Shown: one piece after another, positions 8,401 through 16,722 of the stretch
Position numbering within the stretch: position 1 is the first letter of the stretch
How the letters are laid out: the number at the start of each line of letters is the position of its first letter
From: Paenibacillus agricola
GTDB lineage: Bacteria; Bacillota; Bacilli; Paenibacillales; NBRC-103111
NCBI RefSeq assembly: GCF_011440305.1
Contig: NZ_JAAOIW010000001.1
Span: forward strand, 1-64,000
Direction: 5' to 3'
DNA: 64,000 nt
Notes under the pieces: generated by a model
The model's database searches: none
The model's input: the letters and a program-made list of their open reading frames with translations, nothing else
What the model was told of the DNA's origin: nothing
Translations under genes and position numbers: made by a program

Positions 8401-8529
8401 TAATTTTGTATAAGGTGTATCCAAAAAAATAATTAAATCGGCATTCTGGAAACTTTTGAATACCCAATCATGATTATGGGCACCTTCTATAATCCAATTT
8501 TCAGAACAGGTTTTCGTATGTTGCATAAA
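8401..8529 (-). pseudogene. Fragment of an adenylate-kinase-like P-loop protein
   Basis: A short stretch reads SENWIIEGAHNHDWVFKSF, then QNADLIIFLDTPY, which resembles the middle of topology-modulation/AAA adenylate-kinase-like proteins (W-I-I-E-G ... A-D-x-I-I-F-L-x-x-P). Neither the P-loop nor the C-terminal part is present. It is probably debris beside the IS66 remnant. Confidence 0.35.
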
Positions 8530-8542
8530 ACTTAAAGAATAC

Positions 8543-8570
8543 AAAAATCCTGCCATCTCAATGGACAGCA
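8543..8570 (-). terminator. Terminator of cadA
   Basis: On the minus strand CTG-x-CCAT-tgag-ATGG-CAG (8550-8568, one bulge) is followed by GATTTTTG. It lies about 40 nt past the stop of the P-type ATPase gene. Confidence 0.7.
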
Positions 8571-8609
8571 GGAGTGTATTAAACTATATAGAACTTTTGT
8601 GTCATTGAA

Positions 8610-10877
8610 TCATGCCTGCGTTCGCAGCACCCGCATGGCATTTAATACAGCAAGTAAAGTGACACCGACATCTGAAAATACGGCTTCCCACATCGTGGCT
8701 ATTCCAAAAGCACCTAATATAAGAAACACACCTTTAACTCCGAGGGCAAAAAAGATGTTTTGCCATACGATATTGCGTGTCCGTTTGGCTATATGGATGG
8801 CTGTAGCTATCTTGGAAGGCTCATCCGTCATGATCACGATGTCCGCGGCTTCAATGGCTGCGTCAGACCCTAAACCACCCATCGCCATCCCTACGTCCGC
8901 CCTAGCCAGTACAGGTGTGTCATTGATGCCATCCCCGACAAACAAGATCTTTTCTTTGGGCGACTTCAGCCTATCCAGCTTTTCAATTTCCTCGACCTTG
9001 TCCTGCGGAAGCAATTCGGAGTGGACTTCATCCAAGCCAAGCTGGCGGCCAACTGCCTCCCCAACAGATTTGACATCACCTGTGAGCATAATGGTCTTTT
9101 TGATGCCCAGTGCTTTCAACGACTGGATTGCTTTCAATGCGTCCTCTTTGATCTCATCTGCGATGACAAGGTAGCCCGCATATTGCTTATCTATCGCGAT
9201 ATGGACCGTAGTGCCGACTTCATTGGGCTTCTGGAAGGCAATGTTTTCTTTCTGCATCAACTTTACATTACCTGCCAGTACCTCTTTGCCATTGACCGTA
9301 ACCTGGATGCCATGGCCGGAAATTTCATTGTATCCTACTATACTCTCTTTGTTGATATCTTTGCCATATGCAGTCCGTATCGACTCTGCAATCGGGTGGT
9401 TGGAATGCATTTCTGCCATTGCCGCAACTTCCAATAGCTCATCCTTGGATAATGCACCTGACGGCTGTATAGCTGTTACCTTGAATGCACCTTTAGTTAA
9501 GGTTCCCGTTTTATCAAATACGACATATTTAACATGGTTTAATGCTTCTAAGTAATTGCTGCCTTTCACCAGAATGCCCGACTTTGAAGCAGCGCCTATG
9601 CCTCCAAAAAATCCAAGAGGGATCGAGATCACAAGGGCACATGGACAAGAGATGACCAAAAATACTAAAGCCCGATAGATCCAATCTGAAAAGGTTGCGC
9701 CTGGAATGAGTAAAGGAGGGACAATGGCTAACAACAATGCACCAATGACTACGACAGGTGTATAGTAGCGTGCAAACTTGGTTATAAAATTTTCTGTGGG
9801 TGCTTTTTTATTGCTAGCATTTTGTACTAAATCTAAAATTTTGGAGACGGTAGATTCCCCGAAAACTTTGGTGACTTCGACGGTTAATACCCCATTTTTG
9901 TTGATGAACCCGCTTAATACATCGTTGCCCACTTCGACTTCACGGGGAATGGACTCCCCTGTTAAAGCTGAGGTATCCACCATCGATTGCCCTTCGATAA
10001 CTTTCCCATCCAACGGGACTTTTTCTCCCGGCTTTATAACGATATGCTCGCCAATTTGGACTTCTTCCGGCGACACCCGTTTGATGTCATTTCCAGACTT
10101 GACGTTTGCAAAATCAGGACGGATATCCATCAATGCGGTAATCGATTTACGGGACTTATTAACCGCTATGCTTTGGAATAATTCACCTACCTGATAAAAC
10201 AACATAACCGCAACGCCTTCAGGATATTGTTGGACAGCAAATGCACCAATCGTTGCTAGTGACATCAGGAAATACTCATCAAATACTTGCCCTCTGCCTA
10301 TATTTTTAATAGCTTGGAGAACAATATCTCCGCCAATGATGATATAAGCTAGAAAGAACAGGCCCAACTCCACATAACCGTTAACTGGGGCTAATAGTGC
10401 AATTCCACCCAAGATGGAGCCGATCGCCAATCGCAGGATCATACGCGATGTGTTTTTGCCCCCATGGTCGTGGCTGTGCCCTTCATGGCCGTGGTTATGT
10501 GCTTCATCCCCATGGCTATGCCCCTCTTCTTCATCATGTTGGTCATGCCCCGGACGGTCGTGCTTTTGACCTTCTTTGCCATGGTCATGACCGTGAGCAT
10601 CCAAACTTGTTTTCTTTAGCGTATTTCCATTAGCACCTTTTTCTTTTACATGTATATGTGGCTCCAATTGTTTAACTTTCTTCTTGGTTTCTTCAACGAC
10701 CGTTTCTTCCTGCTCATGTTCCGTTTCCAATGTTAATGTTTTCGTCATAAAATTCACGGAGCAAGAGGATATCCCTGAAATTTTCTTGACTCCATTTTCG
10801 ATCTTCATTGCACAGTTTGCACAATCCAAACCCTCTAACAGAAACTCCTTTTTAACTAATTCTTTAGCGGCTTCCAT
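8610..10877 (-). CDS. cadA: Zn/Cd/Pb-exporting P1B-type ATPase
   Basis: About 755 residues. The N-terminal heavy-metal domain has CANC (LEGLDCANCAMKIENG). A His/Asp-rich linker (HGHDHGKEGQKHD and more) follows. The membrane CPC motif (ISCPCALVISIPLG), phosphorylation site DKTGTLT, TGES and GDGINDTP are present. The last membrane helix carries DVGVTLLAVLNAMRVL, whose Asp is typical of the Zn/Cd/Pb class (P1B-2) and not of copper ATPases. It pumps divalent metal out of the cytoplasm. Start is ATG 10877, with AGGGGG 8 nt upstream; GTG 10886 overlaps that site. It has its own promoter and operator (10903-10968) and its own terminator. Confidence 0.93.
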   Translation of the reverse strand: MEAAKELVKKEFLLEGLDCANCAMKIENGVKKISGISSCSVNFMTKTLTLETEHEQEETVVEETKKKVKQLEPHIHVKEKGANGNTLKKTSLDAHGHDHGKEGQKHDRPGHDQHDEEEGHSHGDEAHNHGHEGHSHDHGGKNTSRMILRLAIGSILGGIALLAPVNGYVELGLFFLAYIIIGGDIVLQAIKNIGRGQVFDEYFLMSLATIGAFAVQQYPEGVAVMLFYQVGELFQSIAVNKSRKSITALMDIRPDFANVKSGNDIKRVSPEEVQIGEHIVIKPGEKVPLDGKVIEGQSMVDTSALTGESIPREVEVGNDVLSGFINKNGVLTVEVTKVFGESTVSKILDLVQNASNKKAPTENFITKFARYYTPVVVIGALLLAIVPPLLIPGATFSDWIYRALVFLVISCPCALVISIPLGFFGGIGAASKSGILVKGSNYLEALNHVKYVVFDKTGTLTKGAFKVTAIQPSGALSKDELLEVAAMAEMHSNHPIAESIRTAYGKDINKESIVGYNEISGHGIQVTVNGKEVLAGNVKLMQKENIAFQKPNEVGTTVHIAIDKQYAGYLVIADEIKEDALKAIQSLKALGIKKTIMLTGDVKSVGEAVGRQLGLDEVHSELLPQDKVEEIEKLDRLKSPKEKILFVGDGINDTPVLARADVGMAMGGLGSDAAIEAADIVIMTDEPSKIATAIHIAKRTRNIVWQNIFFALGVKGVFLILGAFGIATMWEAVFSDVGVTLLAVLNAMRVLRTQA

Positions 10878-10902
10878 AAATGACACCCCCTAGTCTAAAA
10901 CA

Positions 10903-10968
10903 CATGAACATATATTCATGCGTTTGTGAGATAGGCCTATTATATTCCCCCTATTGCATGGATGTCAA
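10903..10968 (-). promoter_or_regulatory. cadA promoter with ArsR/SmtB-type operator
   Basis: Perfect -35 TTGACA (10963-10968) and perfect -10 TATAAT (10939-10944), 18 nt apart. About 20 nt downstream of the -10 lies CATGAA-N6-TTCATG (10903-10920), close to operators of CadC/SmtB-type ArsR repressors (TGAAnnnnnnTTCA). This predicts derepression by Zn or Cd. The only ArsR-type gene in the window is a pseudogene at 18059-18362. Confidence 0.75.
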
Positions 10969-10980
10969 TGTTTTCTATTA

Positions 10981-11427
10981 TTATCCGTCACTCCGGGCGC
11001 CATTTGGGCGTGTCCATGCCATCAACAACGTGATCAGGATAAATGCAATCAAGGCAAGGAACGGAATCGTTACAAACCCAAACCAATTGATATAGTCCAC
11101 ATTGCAAGGCACACCTCGCGTACAAGGTTTTATCGTCGCTAAATAAGGGACCTTTTGCTCCAGGTAATGGAATAACGAAATACATCCCCCTACAACAGAC
11201 ATCGGCAAGATATATTTTTTAAGATTCTTCTCATTGGTGTAGGCTGCTATCCCCAAAATAAGGCTTAGGGGGTACATCATGATCCGTTGGTACCAGCAAA
11301 GCTCGCAAGGGATATAGCCCATGATTTCGCTAAAATATAGGCTTCCCAAAGTGGCTACTACAGAAACAACCCAAGCCAAATATAACGTGTAATCCAATAA
11401 GTTCAACTTTTGTTTCACCGTCTGCAT
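10981..11427 (-). CDS. bdbC: Disulfide oxidoreductase of the DsbB family
   Basis: About 148 residues with four membrane helices. It shows the two redox pairs of BdbC/DsbB: CELC in the first outer loop (IPCELCWYQRIMMYPLSL) and CTRGVPC in the second. It reoxidises the DsbA-like BdbD by passing electrons to quinone. Start ATG 11427, preceded by AGAGGTGAGAAG. It begins 4 nt after the stop of bdbD, so the two are coupled. It is the last gene of the M23-copC-copD-bdbDC operon. Confidence 0.93.
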   Translation of the reverse strand: MQTVKQKLNLLDYTLYLAWVVSVVATLGSLYFSEIMGYIPCELCWYQRIMMYPLSLILGIAAYTNEKNLKKYILPMSVVGGCISLFHYLEQKVPYLATIKPCTRGVPCNVDYINWFGFVTIPFLALIAFILITLLMAWTRPNGARSDG

Positions 11428-11431
11428 CTTC

Positions 11432-12103
11432 TCACCTCTTATTGATGATTGAAGTGATTTCATTGTAATCAAAGGGATTTTTAACCATCACCCCATTGAT
11501 CATTAAACTTGGTGTTTGTTGGATATTATAAGTTTTCACTAATTGTTCATCTATATTTACTTGGGGCATCGTGATCTGGTTTTTGATATCGTCTCCTACT
11601 TTCTTGGCATCCACTTGGGGTGCATAAGCTTTTGCGATATTCAAAAGGACATCTACAGTAATCCAAGGTGCATCGTGGTTTTCACGAGGCTGGGTATCGA
11701 ATAATTGTTTATGGAATTTCCAATAGGCATCGTTGTCCTGTGCAAACACAGATTCTGCCGCGAGCGCACCCAGTTTAGACTCTTCACCATGGAAAAGCAC
11801 GTTAATATAAGAAAATTTGGCTTTGCCGGTATCCATATACTCTTTCTTTAATTGCGGGAATACCTGCTCTCCCCAAGCTTTACAGGATGGGCATTTATAA
11901 TCACCAAACTCCACAATATTAATGCCTGCGCTTGGATTGCCCATGGTCGGCTGGTTTTCTAAGGAAGGTTGATTTTTTAAAGCCTCCGTTTGGTCTACTT
12001 TTCCGCTCATTCTTGTAACCAGGAATAATGAAAATAATACAACTAGAACGGCGAGCGTAAGGAGAACCATCGTTTTCGAGCCACTTTTGCTTTTAGCCAT
12101 CAT
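11432..12103 (-). CDS. bdbD: DsbA-like thiol-disulfide oxidoreductase
   Basis: A 223-residue protein. Residues 12-30 are a membrane anchor, so the domain faces outward. The thioredoxin-fold active site CPSC is at residues 71-74 (FGDYKCPSCKAWGEQ), followed by the helical insert and a cis-Pro region (QQTPSLMINGV). It forms disulfides in exported proteins with BdbC. Start ATG 12103 or the next ATG; AGAGG lies just upstream. It follows two small membrane-protein genes in the operon. Likely clients are exported proteins with Cys, which may include CopC/CopD-related parts; this is inference. Confidence 0.92.
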   Translation of the reverse strand: MMAKSKSGSKTMVLLTLAVLVVLFSLFLVTRMSGKVDQTEALKNQPSLENQPTMGNPSAGINIVEFGDYKCPSCKAWGEQVFPQLKKEYMDTGKAKFSYINVLFHGEESKLGALAAESVFAQDNDAYWKFHKQLFDTQPRENHDAPWITVDVLLNIAKAYAPQVDAKKVGDDIKNQITMPQVNIDEQLVKTYNIQQTPSLMINGVMVKNPFDYNEITSIINKR

Positions 12104-12119
12104 GCACCTCTTTTGAATG

Positions 12120-12342
12120 TTATCGTCTTTCCATTAACAAGGATTCTCCGCACTTTAGAAACCGGTAAATCCTCCATATAAGCGGATCAGCACTATCGTA
12201 ATTTTTGTCATTTGGTCCGTATATAACAAGAGAAAAAGGGGCCGTAAACCCAATCGTATAAGCAAGAAGATAATGGAGAACTTTTTTTGCCTAATTGGCG
12301 TTTGGATTTCCATTTATCCAAAAATCGGGTTGGTTTCTTCAT
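12120..12342 (-). pseudogene. Small membrane protein with a 1-nt frameshift in an A7 tract
   Basis: From ATG 12342 (GAGGAG 10 nt upstream) the frame reads MKKPTRFLDKWKSKRQLGKK and then hits seven A on the minus strand (12282-12288). Skipping one A opens a frame reading VLHYLLAYTIGFTAPFSLVI, then YGPNDKNYDSADPLIWRIYR and FLKCGESLLMERR, with a stop at 12120. Together they would make a 73-residue protein with one membrane helix. The region is 223 nt long, one more than a multiple of three. It starts 14 nt after the gene upstream. Homopolymer change, sequencing error or transcript slippage are all possible. Family not recognised. Confidence 0.55.
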
Positions 12343-12356
12343 TCATCCGTAACTCC

Positions 12357-12536
12357 TCATTTTTGCTCTGGAATGGCCATCCATCCGTTATAGATACCAT
12401 AATAAAATACATAGAGGCTGATGAAACCAAGGATAAGTGACACCGTACCCCTTTTGGGTTTATGTTGAAAAAATAGGACAAAGGCTCCACTAAAAAAAGA
12501 ACCTGTAATGGTAATCATTGCGACTAGTGCGAGCAT
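12357..12536 (-). CDS. Small two-helix membrane protein
   Basis: A 59-residue protein with two hydrophobic segments (MLALVAMITITGSFFSGAFV and TVSLILGFISLYVFYYG) joined by a basic loop QHKPKRG. Start ATG 12536, with GGAAAGGATC upstream. It lies 47 nt after copD in the same operon. I do not recognise the family; its place suggests an accessory subunit or chaperone for CopD. Confidence 0.6.
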   Translation of the reverse strand: MLALVAMITITGSFFSGAFVLFFQHKPKRGTVSLILGFISLYVFYYGIYNGWMAIPEQK

Positions 12537-12583
12537 GTACAAGATCCTTTCCAGTATCCAATTACGGTGTGGATAGTTTGGTT

Positions 12584-13678
12584 TTACCTGACTGCAAACA
12601 TTAAAGATAAATAGCCGGTACCAACAAATAGCAGTCCAGCCCCCACGGCCAGTCCATAGGATTTTCTTTTCCATGATAATGGCATGCCTAGCAAAAGTGC
12701 TAAGGCCGATACCCCACCAAAAACTAGGCTAACCGGATTATAACCCAATAGGATGCTATTGCCTTGGCCGTGGTCAAAACCAGTCAACCATACAAATAGA
12801 GATGAAGGCGCTTCTTCTTTTAAAAAGGCCTGGAGATCATCATGTGGGGGTGATTGTTTTGCCATATAGGCAGTTGCCACCAAAACCATCAAAACGACAA
12901 TGCTTTCCGCCCTTAGCCATGGCAATGGGCTGTAAGTTGGATTTTTAATGACCCACCTTTTTAGCAAAAAACCGTTAATCCAAGCTATGCCTAACAAGGG
13001 GATAATGAGAAGATGCTTGACCAATAAAGCTTGGCCATATGAGGTCATCCATGAGTCTATATACTGGGGGGTTAACTTGCTCATCAAAAAGAATCCAGCT
13101 GAAATGGCAACAACCACACAACTGATCGATAGCGGTGAGAACCACCTCAGGAATGCCGGCCAGTTCTGGCTGCCCTTGGCAAACCAACCTACAACCATCA
13201 TCACCCCGACCCAAATCGTGACAGCAAGAAAATGGATCGACTGCGCCATGAAACCTTGCCATTCATAAACCGTAGCTGAATGGCTTGCCCATCCAAAACA
13301 GCCTACCAAGAGAATAGATAGGGCAAAGATTCCTTTCCATTTAAATCTATAGATGCTTGAGGTGTCGCCTAATTTGTGCAGGTATAAAAGGGCGATGGCT
13401 ATTAATAGCGTCAAAACCCAAGCATTCCCGATTTTATAATCCGTAATGACCTTGTAGGTAATAAACCCGATTTCATAGCCTAAATTGACCCTAAAGAAAA
13501 TAATAAGCTGGATGATCTGCACAAATGAAAAAATAACGATCCCAACGATTGCCCCCAATATGACATGGTTATGGATGATGATAGAGGGCTTTTTTGATTC
13601 TGGAATAAGGTTAATTAAAGACCCGCCCACCAATAGGGCAAAACAGATATAGAGTATGGCTTCACTAACTACGTACAT
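12584..13678 (-). CDS. copD: CopD-family copper-import membrane protein (copy 1)
   Basis: A 364-residue protein with about eight membrane helices and the CopD domain in the first two thirds. It has helix-embedded His and Met of that family (HFLAVTIWVGVMMV, AQSIHF, LLVKHLLIIPLL). It is thought to carry copper inward with CopC. Start ATG 13678, with GGAGGAAA upstream, directly after the copC stop. In YcnJ of Bacillus subtilis CopC and CopD are fused; here they are separate adjacent genes. A second copy, of almost the same length, is at 18425-19516. Confidence 0.88.
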   Translation of the reverse strand: MYVVSEAILYICFALLVGGSLINLIPESKKPSIIIHNHVILGAIVGIVIFSFVQIIQLIIFFRVNLGYEIGFITYKVITDYKIGNAWVLTLLIAIALLYLHKLGDTSSIYRFKWKGIFALSILLVGCFGWASHSATVYEWQGFMAQSIHFLAVTIWVGVMMVVGWFAKGSQNWPAFLRWFSPLSISCVVVAISAGFFLMSKLTPQYIDSWMTSYGQALLVKHLLIIPLLGIAWINGFLLKRWVIKNPTYSPLPWLRAESIVVLMVLVATAYMAKQSPPHDDLQAFLKEEAPSSLFVWLTGFDHGQGNSILLGYNPVSLVFGGVSALALLLGMPLSWKRKSYGLAVGAGLLFVGTGYLSLMFAVR

Positions 13679-13679
13679 T

Positions 13680-14306
13680 TCATTTCCTCCGTTTTTTTAG
13701 GCTGTAAATAGTAAGCCCCAAAAGAACAGCTAATACAATGAGAATGTAGAGGAGCATGGAATTATCTGTATTTTTCTCTGGTGGGTTGGCCATGATTTCT
13801 GCTGGTTGGCTAGGAGTGGCTGGAACCGAAGGTTCTACCTTTGGCGCCTCCGGTTTTAGGTCTGTGCCTGGCTTGCTGGCCGTTTGCTCAGGTATTTCTA
13901 TTTTTGCGCTATCGCTGGCAGGCCGGTCCACTTGAAAGGAGAACTGGCCTTTAATCGGGTGGCCGTCTGTCCCTACGATATTCCATTGGACCTGGTATCC
14001 TCCATTGGCTGCTGGCTTAGCCAACGTGCCTGTCATCGTTGTCTCATTAATTTGTAAATCCAACACGTCTATTTTCTGGTTTTCTTTATTGAATAGTTGA
14101 AAAGTACTTAAGCTTTCTACTTTTGATTTAAAAACCAAGCTGATTTTCGTAAGCTCTGCAGTAACTACTTCCCCTTCCTTTGGGCTTGAGCTTTCTAATC
14201 CAGTATGCGCTAAAGCCATTCCAGGAAGAATAAGGATCCATATAAAGGCTATCAGCGGTAATATCGTTTTCTTTTTAAACCATCTAAACCCTATCCACAT
14301 ATTCAT
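13680..14306 (-). CDS. copC: CopC-domain extracytoplasmic copper-binding protein
   Basis: About 208 residues. A signal peptide ends at ALAHTGLESSSPKEGE; the His directly after the cleavage site is the family's N-terminal copper ligand. One CopC domain runs to QVDRP, with the second motif GTDGHPIKGQFSF. A Pro/Glu/Lys-rich linker and a C-terminal membrane helix (LLYILIVLAVLLGLTIYS) tether it to the membrane. Start ATG 14306 is chosen because GAGGAG is 8 nt upstream. It lies directly before copD and probably hands copper to it. Confidence 0.9.
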   Translation of the reverse strand: MNMWIGFRWFKKKTILPLIAFIWILILPGMALAHTGLESSSPKEGEVVTAELTKISLVFKSKVESLSTFQLFNKENQKIDVLDLQINETTMTGTLAKPAANGGYQVQWNIVGTDGHPIKGQFSFQVDRPASDSAKIEIPEQTASKPGTDLKPEAPKVEPSVPATPSQPAEIMANPPEKNTDNSMLLYILIVLAVLLGLTIYSLKKRRK

Positions 14307-14377
14307 TCCATAAACTCCTCTGTCCCTTTTTTCCATGGCCCCAATAACCGGTTATAAGTTGGATGTCATCCAATCGG

Positions 14378-15808
14378 TCATTTGCTTAAATATTTTAAAG
14401 GATTTTCCTGTTGGCCATCTTTTTGGATTTCAAAGTGAAGGTGGACACCGGTTGAATCACCCGTACTGCCCATAACACCTATTTTCTCTCCTTTTTCGAT
14501 CAATTGCCCATCTGTGACTTCAATTTTGCTTAAGTGTGCATACAAGGTTGTATACCCGTTTTGGTGGTCAATCATAATACAATTGCCATAACCCGACTTC
14601 TCCCCAGCAAAAATGACCTTGCCATGGTCCGCTGACATAATCGTCCGGTTACTCGACACCGTGTCAGTCCCTGCATGCAATTTACCCCAGCGTTTACCGA
14701 ATTCACTTGTCAGCTTTGCCCCATAAATAGGCCAAGCAAATGAACCCGTCCCATTCCCTTTAACCACTTTGGTTCCTTGCTTCACGATCTTGTCTATAGG
14801 GGCTTCCACTAAAGTTTCATCAATAGGAACCTCTTCAACTAGCCGGCCGTTAATCTTAGTAACTCGGTACACCACTTTTTTCAGCCCATTTTTACCTTCC
14901 GCCACGATTTCTGAAGTGCCCGCTCTCATAGCATCATCTTTCTCATAAATGACCCCAAGCGGTATTTCCAACGCATCCGTCCTTGTCTCCACGGTTTTCA
15001 CAGATAGCATAGGCTGGAGAACGGTTAAATCCAATTGCTCGCCAATTTTGATAAAATCATTCTCGATCCATGAATTGTTTTGGTAGATCACATCACTGGA
15101 TATATTGAATTTTTTGGCAATGCATGACACACAATCGCCAGCTTGTACTGTGTAGGTTACAGGCTGGGCATTGCCAGACTCCAGCATGCTTGCCACTTTC
15201 TCAGGCGTAGTGATGTTTTCCGGATTCGTGTTCACCTTTACCATGGACACTTTTTGCAAAAAGTCATTGGTTTCAACCATGGGCTTCCCAGCCTTTTGTG
15301 ATTCGTTCAAGGACAAAGCCAGTACTTTTCTTTCAGGGGTATATTTACTTTTAATTTGGTCCAGTATCCCTTGTGCTGTATCCGTATCCTTGACAGTACC
15401 CACCGGTTTTCCATCAATCTGGATTTCTACCCCAGTTGCTTTTAGGAGCAGTCCGTTTTCCAACCTATGGATCACACTCGAATTGTCAATTTTCGCTCGA
15501 AACGCCTTTTCATACGAATAGGTGAGCCCACCAGCATCAGCCACCAAAATGACTTGTGGGTTCTTCGTGCTTAGTTCCTTTTGTTTTTGCTCCAACCAGA
15601 TATTGATCACTTCCGGGTTGCTGACAGCTCCCAATTTTTCACCGTTTTTGTAAACGAGATATCGCTCCACCATATGATCTTTAACGTATCCTTGTCCCCA
15701 AAAGATGATGGTGATAACCAGGGAAAAAATCGTTGCATAAACCACCCATCGGAATCTTCCAGTTGCCAAATACCCTAGAGAAAAATTCACATCTGCCTCC
15801 GATCCCAC
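14378..15808 (-). CDS. LysM-G5-M23 wall peptidase
   Basis: A 476-residue protein. One membrane helix at residues 18-38 anchors it. A YpeB/G5-like N-terminal part follows, then LysM (YTVQAGDCVSCIAKKFNISS), then G5 (about 265-345), then the M23 peptidase domain with zinc ligands HAGTD, YAHL and HLHFE. It should cleave peptide bridges of peptidoglycan outside the membrane. LysM here contains two Cys (DCVSC), unusual for this module and a possible client of the BdbCD pair in the same operon. It is the first gene of the operon, 60 nt after a shared dyad (15867-15887). Confidence 0.85.
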   Translation of the reverse strand: MGSEADVNFSLGYLATGRFRWVVYATIFSLVITIIFWGQGYVKDHMVERYLVYKNGEKLGAVSNPEVINIWLEQKQKELSTKNPQVILVADAGGLTYSYEKAFRAKIDNSSVIHRLENGLLLKATGVEIQIDGKPVGTVKDTDTAQGILDQIKSKYTPERKVLALSLNESQKAGKPMVETNDFLQKVSMVKVNTNPENITTPEKVASMLESGNAQPVTYTVQAGDCVSCIAKKFNISSDVIYQNNSWIENDFIKIGEQLDLTVLQPMLSVKTVETRTDALEIPLGVIYEKDDAMRAGTSEIVAEGKNGLKKVVYRVTKINGRLVEEVPIDETLVEAPIDKIVKQGTKVVKGNGTGSFAWPIYGAKLTSEFGKRWGKLHAGTDTVSSNRTIMSADHGKVIFAGEKSGYGNCIMIDHQNGYTTLYAHLSKIEVTDGQLIEKGEKIGVMGSTGDSTGVHLHFEIQKDGQQENPLKYLSK

Positions 15809-15866
15809 CTGTTAGTGTATAATGCCCATGCGCCTCTTCTAAAAGTAACACATTTTTTCACATGAA

Positions 15867-15887
15867 TAAACTACTCACCATAGTTTA
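15867..15887 (-). promoter_or_regulatory. Shared dyad, site 1 (M23-copCD-bdbDC operon)
   Basis: TAAACTA (15867-15873), 7-nt spacer, TAGTTTA (15881-15887): a perfect 7-bp inverted repeat about 60 nt before the operon start. The minus strand reads TATTAAACTATG, as at sites 2 and 3. See the matching sites at 16265-16285, 20987-20997 and 22025-22045. Confidence 0.6.
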
Positions 15888-15911
15888 ATATGGCCATCCT
15901 ATGAATGAGAT

Positions 15912-16193
15912 TTAATTGATGAATAGAAAAAACGCAAGGACTACTAAAACAAGGGTTAGTAATGTCCCCACTATGGCGCCAACCAGCCATGACTCTTTTT
16001 TCTTTAGAAAAGCGGAAACAATTGCGTGCGTGAAGAACGGTGCGGCGTAAAAATAAATTCTTAAATTGTCATTAAACCGGATGAAATAATCCATTGCGAG
16101 CATGGCAACCAGAATGAGAACGAGTAAGGTTGCGCTCTTCCTCACAGTTTTATAGTCCAGTAGGGAGCTAAAATGAAAATGCACAAATAACAT
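15912..16193 (-). CDS. Small four-helix membrane protein of unknown function
   Basis: A 93-residue hydrophobic protein with three to four membrane segments (LLVLILVAMLAMDYF, IYFYAAPFFTHAIVSAF, LVGAIVGTLLTLVLVVLAFF). GAGAGGA lies directly before ATG 16193; GTG at 16184 is an alternative start with better spacing. It is monocistronic, between the M23 operon and a broken CDF gene, and has a shared dyad about 75 nt upstream. I do not recognise the family. Confidence 0.6.
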   Translation of the reverse strand: MLFVHFHFSSLLDYKTVRKSATLLVLILVAMLAMDYFIRFNDNLRIYFYAAPFFTHAIVSAFLKKKESWLVGAIVGTLLTLVLVVLAFFLFIN

Positions 16194-16264
16194 TCCTCTC
16201 TTTACTATTTGTAGAAAAATCCGACCTACAACTTTAGTATGAAACTCAACAATTTTAAAATTTT

Positions 16265-16285
16265 TAAACTATCCTTCGTAGTCTA
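16265..16285. promoter_or_regulatory. Shared dyad, site 4 (between small membrane gene and CDF pseudogene)
   Basis: TAAACTA (16265-16271), 7-nt spacer, TAGTCTA (16279-16285): 6 of 7 bases of the right arm match site 1, with the same spacing. It lies in the divergent gap and could serve either direction. Confidence 0.5.
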
Positions 16286-16332
16286 TTTATTACCCAACTT
16301 TATTAAACATGTGATCAAATGTCAATAAACAA

Positions 16333-16614
16333 ATGAATAATTCAATATTTATTCATATATTTCAACCACATGGTTCCGCTCATTCGCATAACCATGGAAA
16401 GAGCGCCAATAAACAGGCATTAAAGCTTTCCTTTATTATCATCTCAATTTATATGATTGTCGAAGCGATTGGCGGTTTTGAGGTTTTAGCTGCATTTATT
16501 AATGGCCTTACCTTAATGTCAATTTCTTTATACATATTCTGGGAATCATACCTACGGTTATCACAATCGCCTCAAGTTTTGAGCACCGGGATGCTAATTA
16601 TTGCTTCAATCGGA
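16333..16614 (+). pseudogene. CDF-family (CzcD-like) efflux gene, internally deleted and truncated
   Basis: The reading begins with the His-rich N-terminus (HGSAHSHNHGKSANKQALKL) and the first membrane helix (SFIIISIYMIVEAIGGF). It then jumps directly to EVLAAFINGLTLMSISLYIF, a later helix. About 47 residues are missing, including the second helix with its S-D-A-x-H-x-x-x-D metal site. After LSTGMLIIASIG the match is lost. The frame stays open to 16740, but that tail is unrelated. Without the metal site it cannot work as a transporter. Confidence 0.75.
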
Positions 16615-16681
16615 CGCTCTCCAGCCCGCTTCGAGACTATCACCTTAAGATCGCGCCCATACTGGGCGCTGGGCGTATGCA

Positions 16682-16707
16682 CAAAAAAGCAGGAGAATAT
16701 CTCTCCT
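16682..16707 (-). terminator. Terminator of the BlaI-M56 operon
   Basis: AGGAGA-N5-TCTCCT at 16691-16707 is followed on the minus strand by GCTTTTTTG. It lies 16 nt past the stop of the M56 gene. Confidence 0.8.
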
Positions 16708-16722
16708 ACTTTATTTGCCTTT

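Noticed and set aside
12282-12288. Programmed frameshift at the A7 tract
   Set aside because: The needed shift is +1, whereas A-rich slippery sites usually give -1. Indel or sequencing error is simpler.
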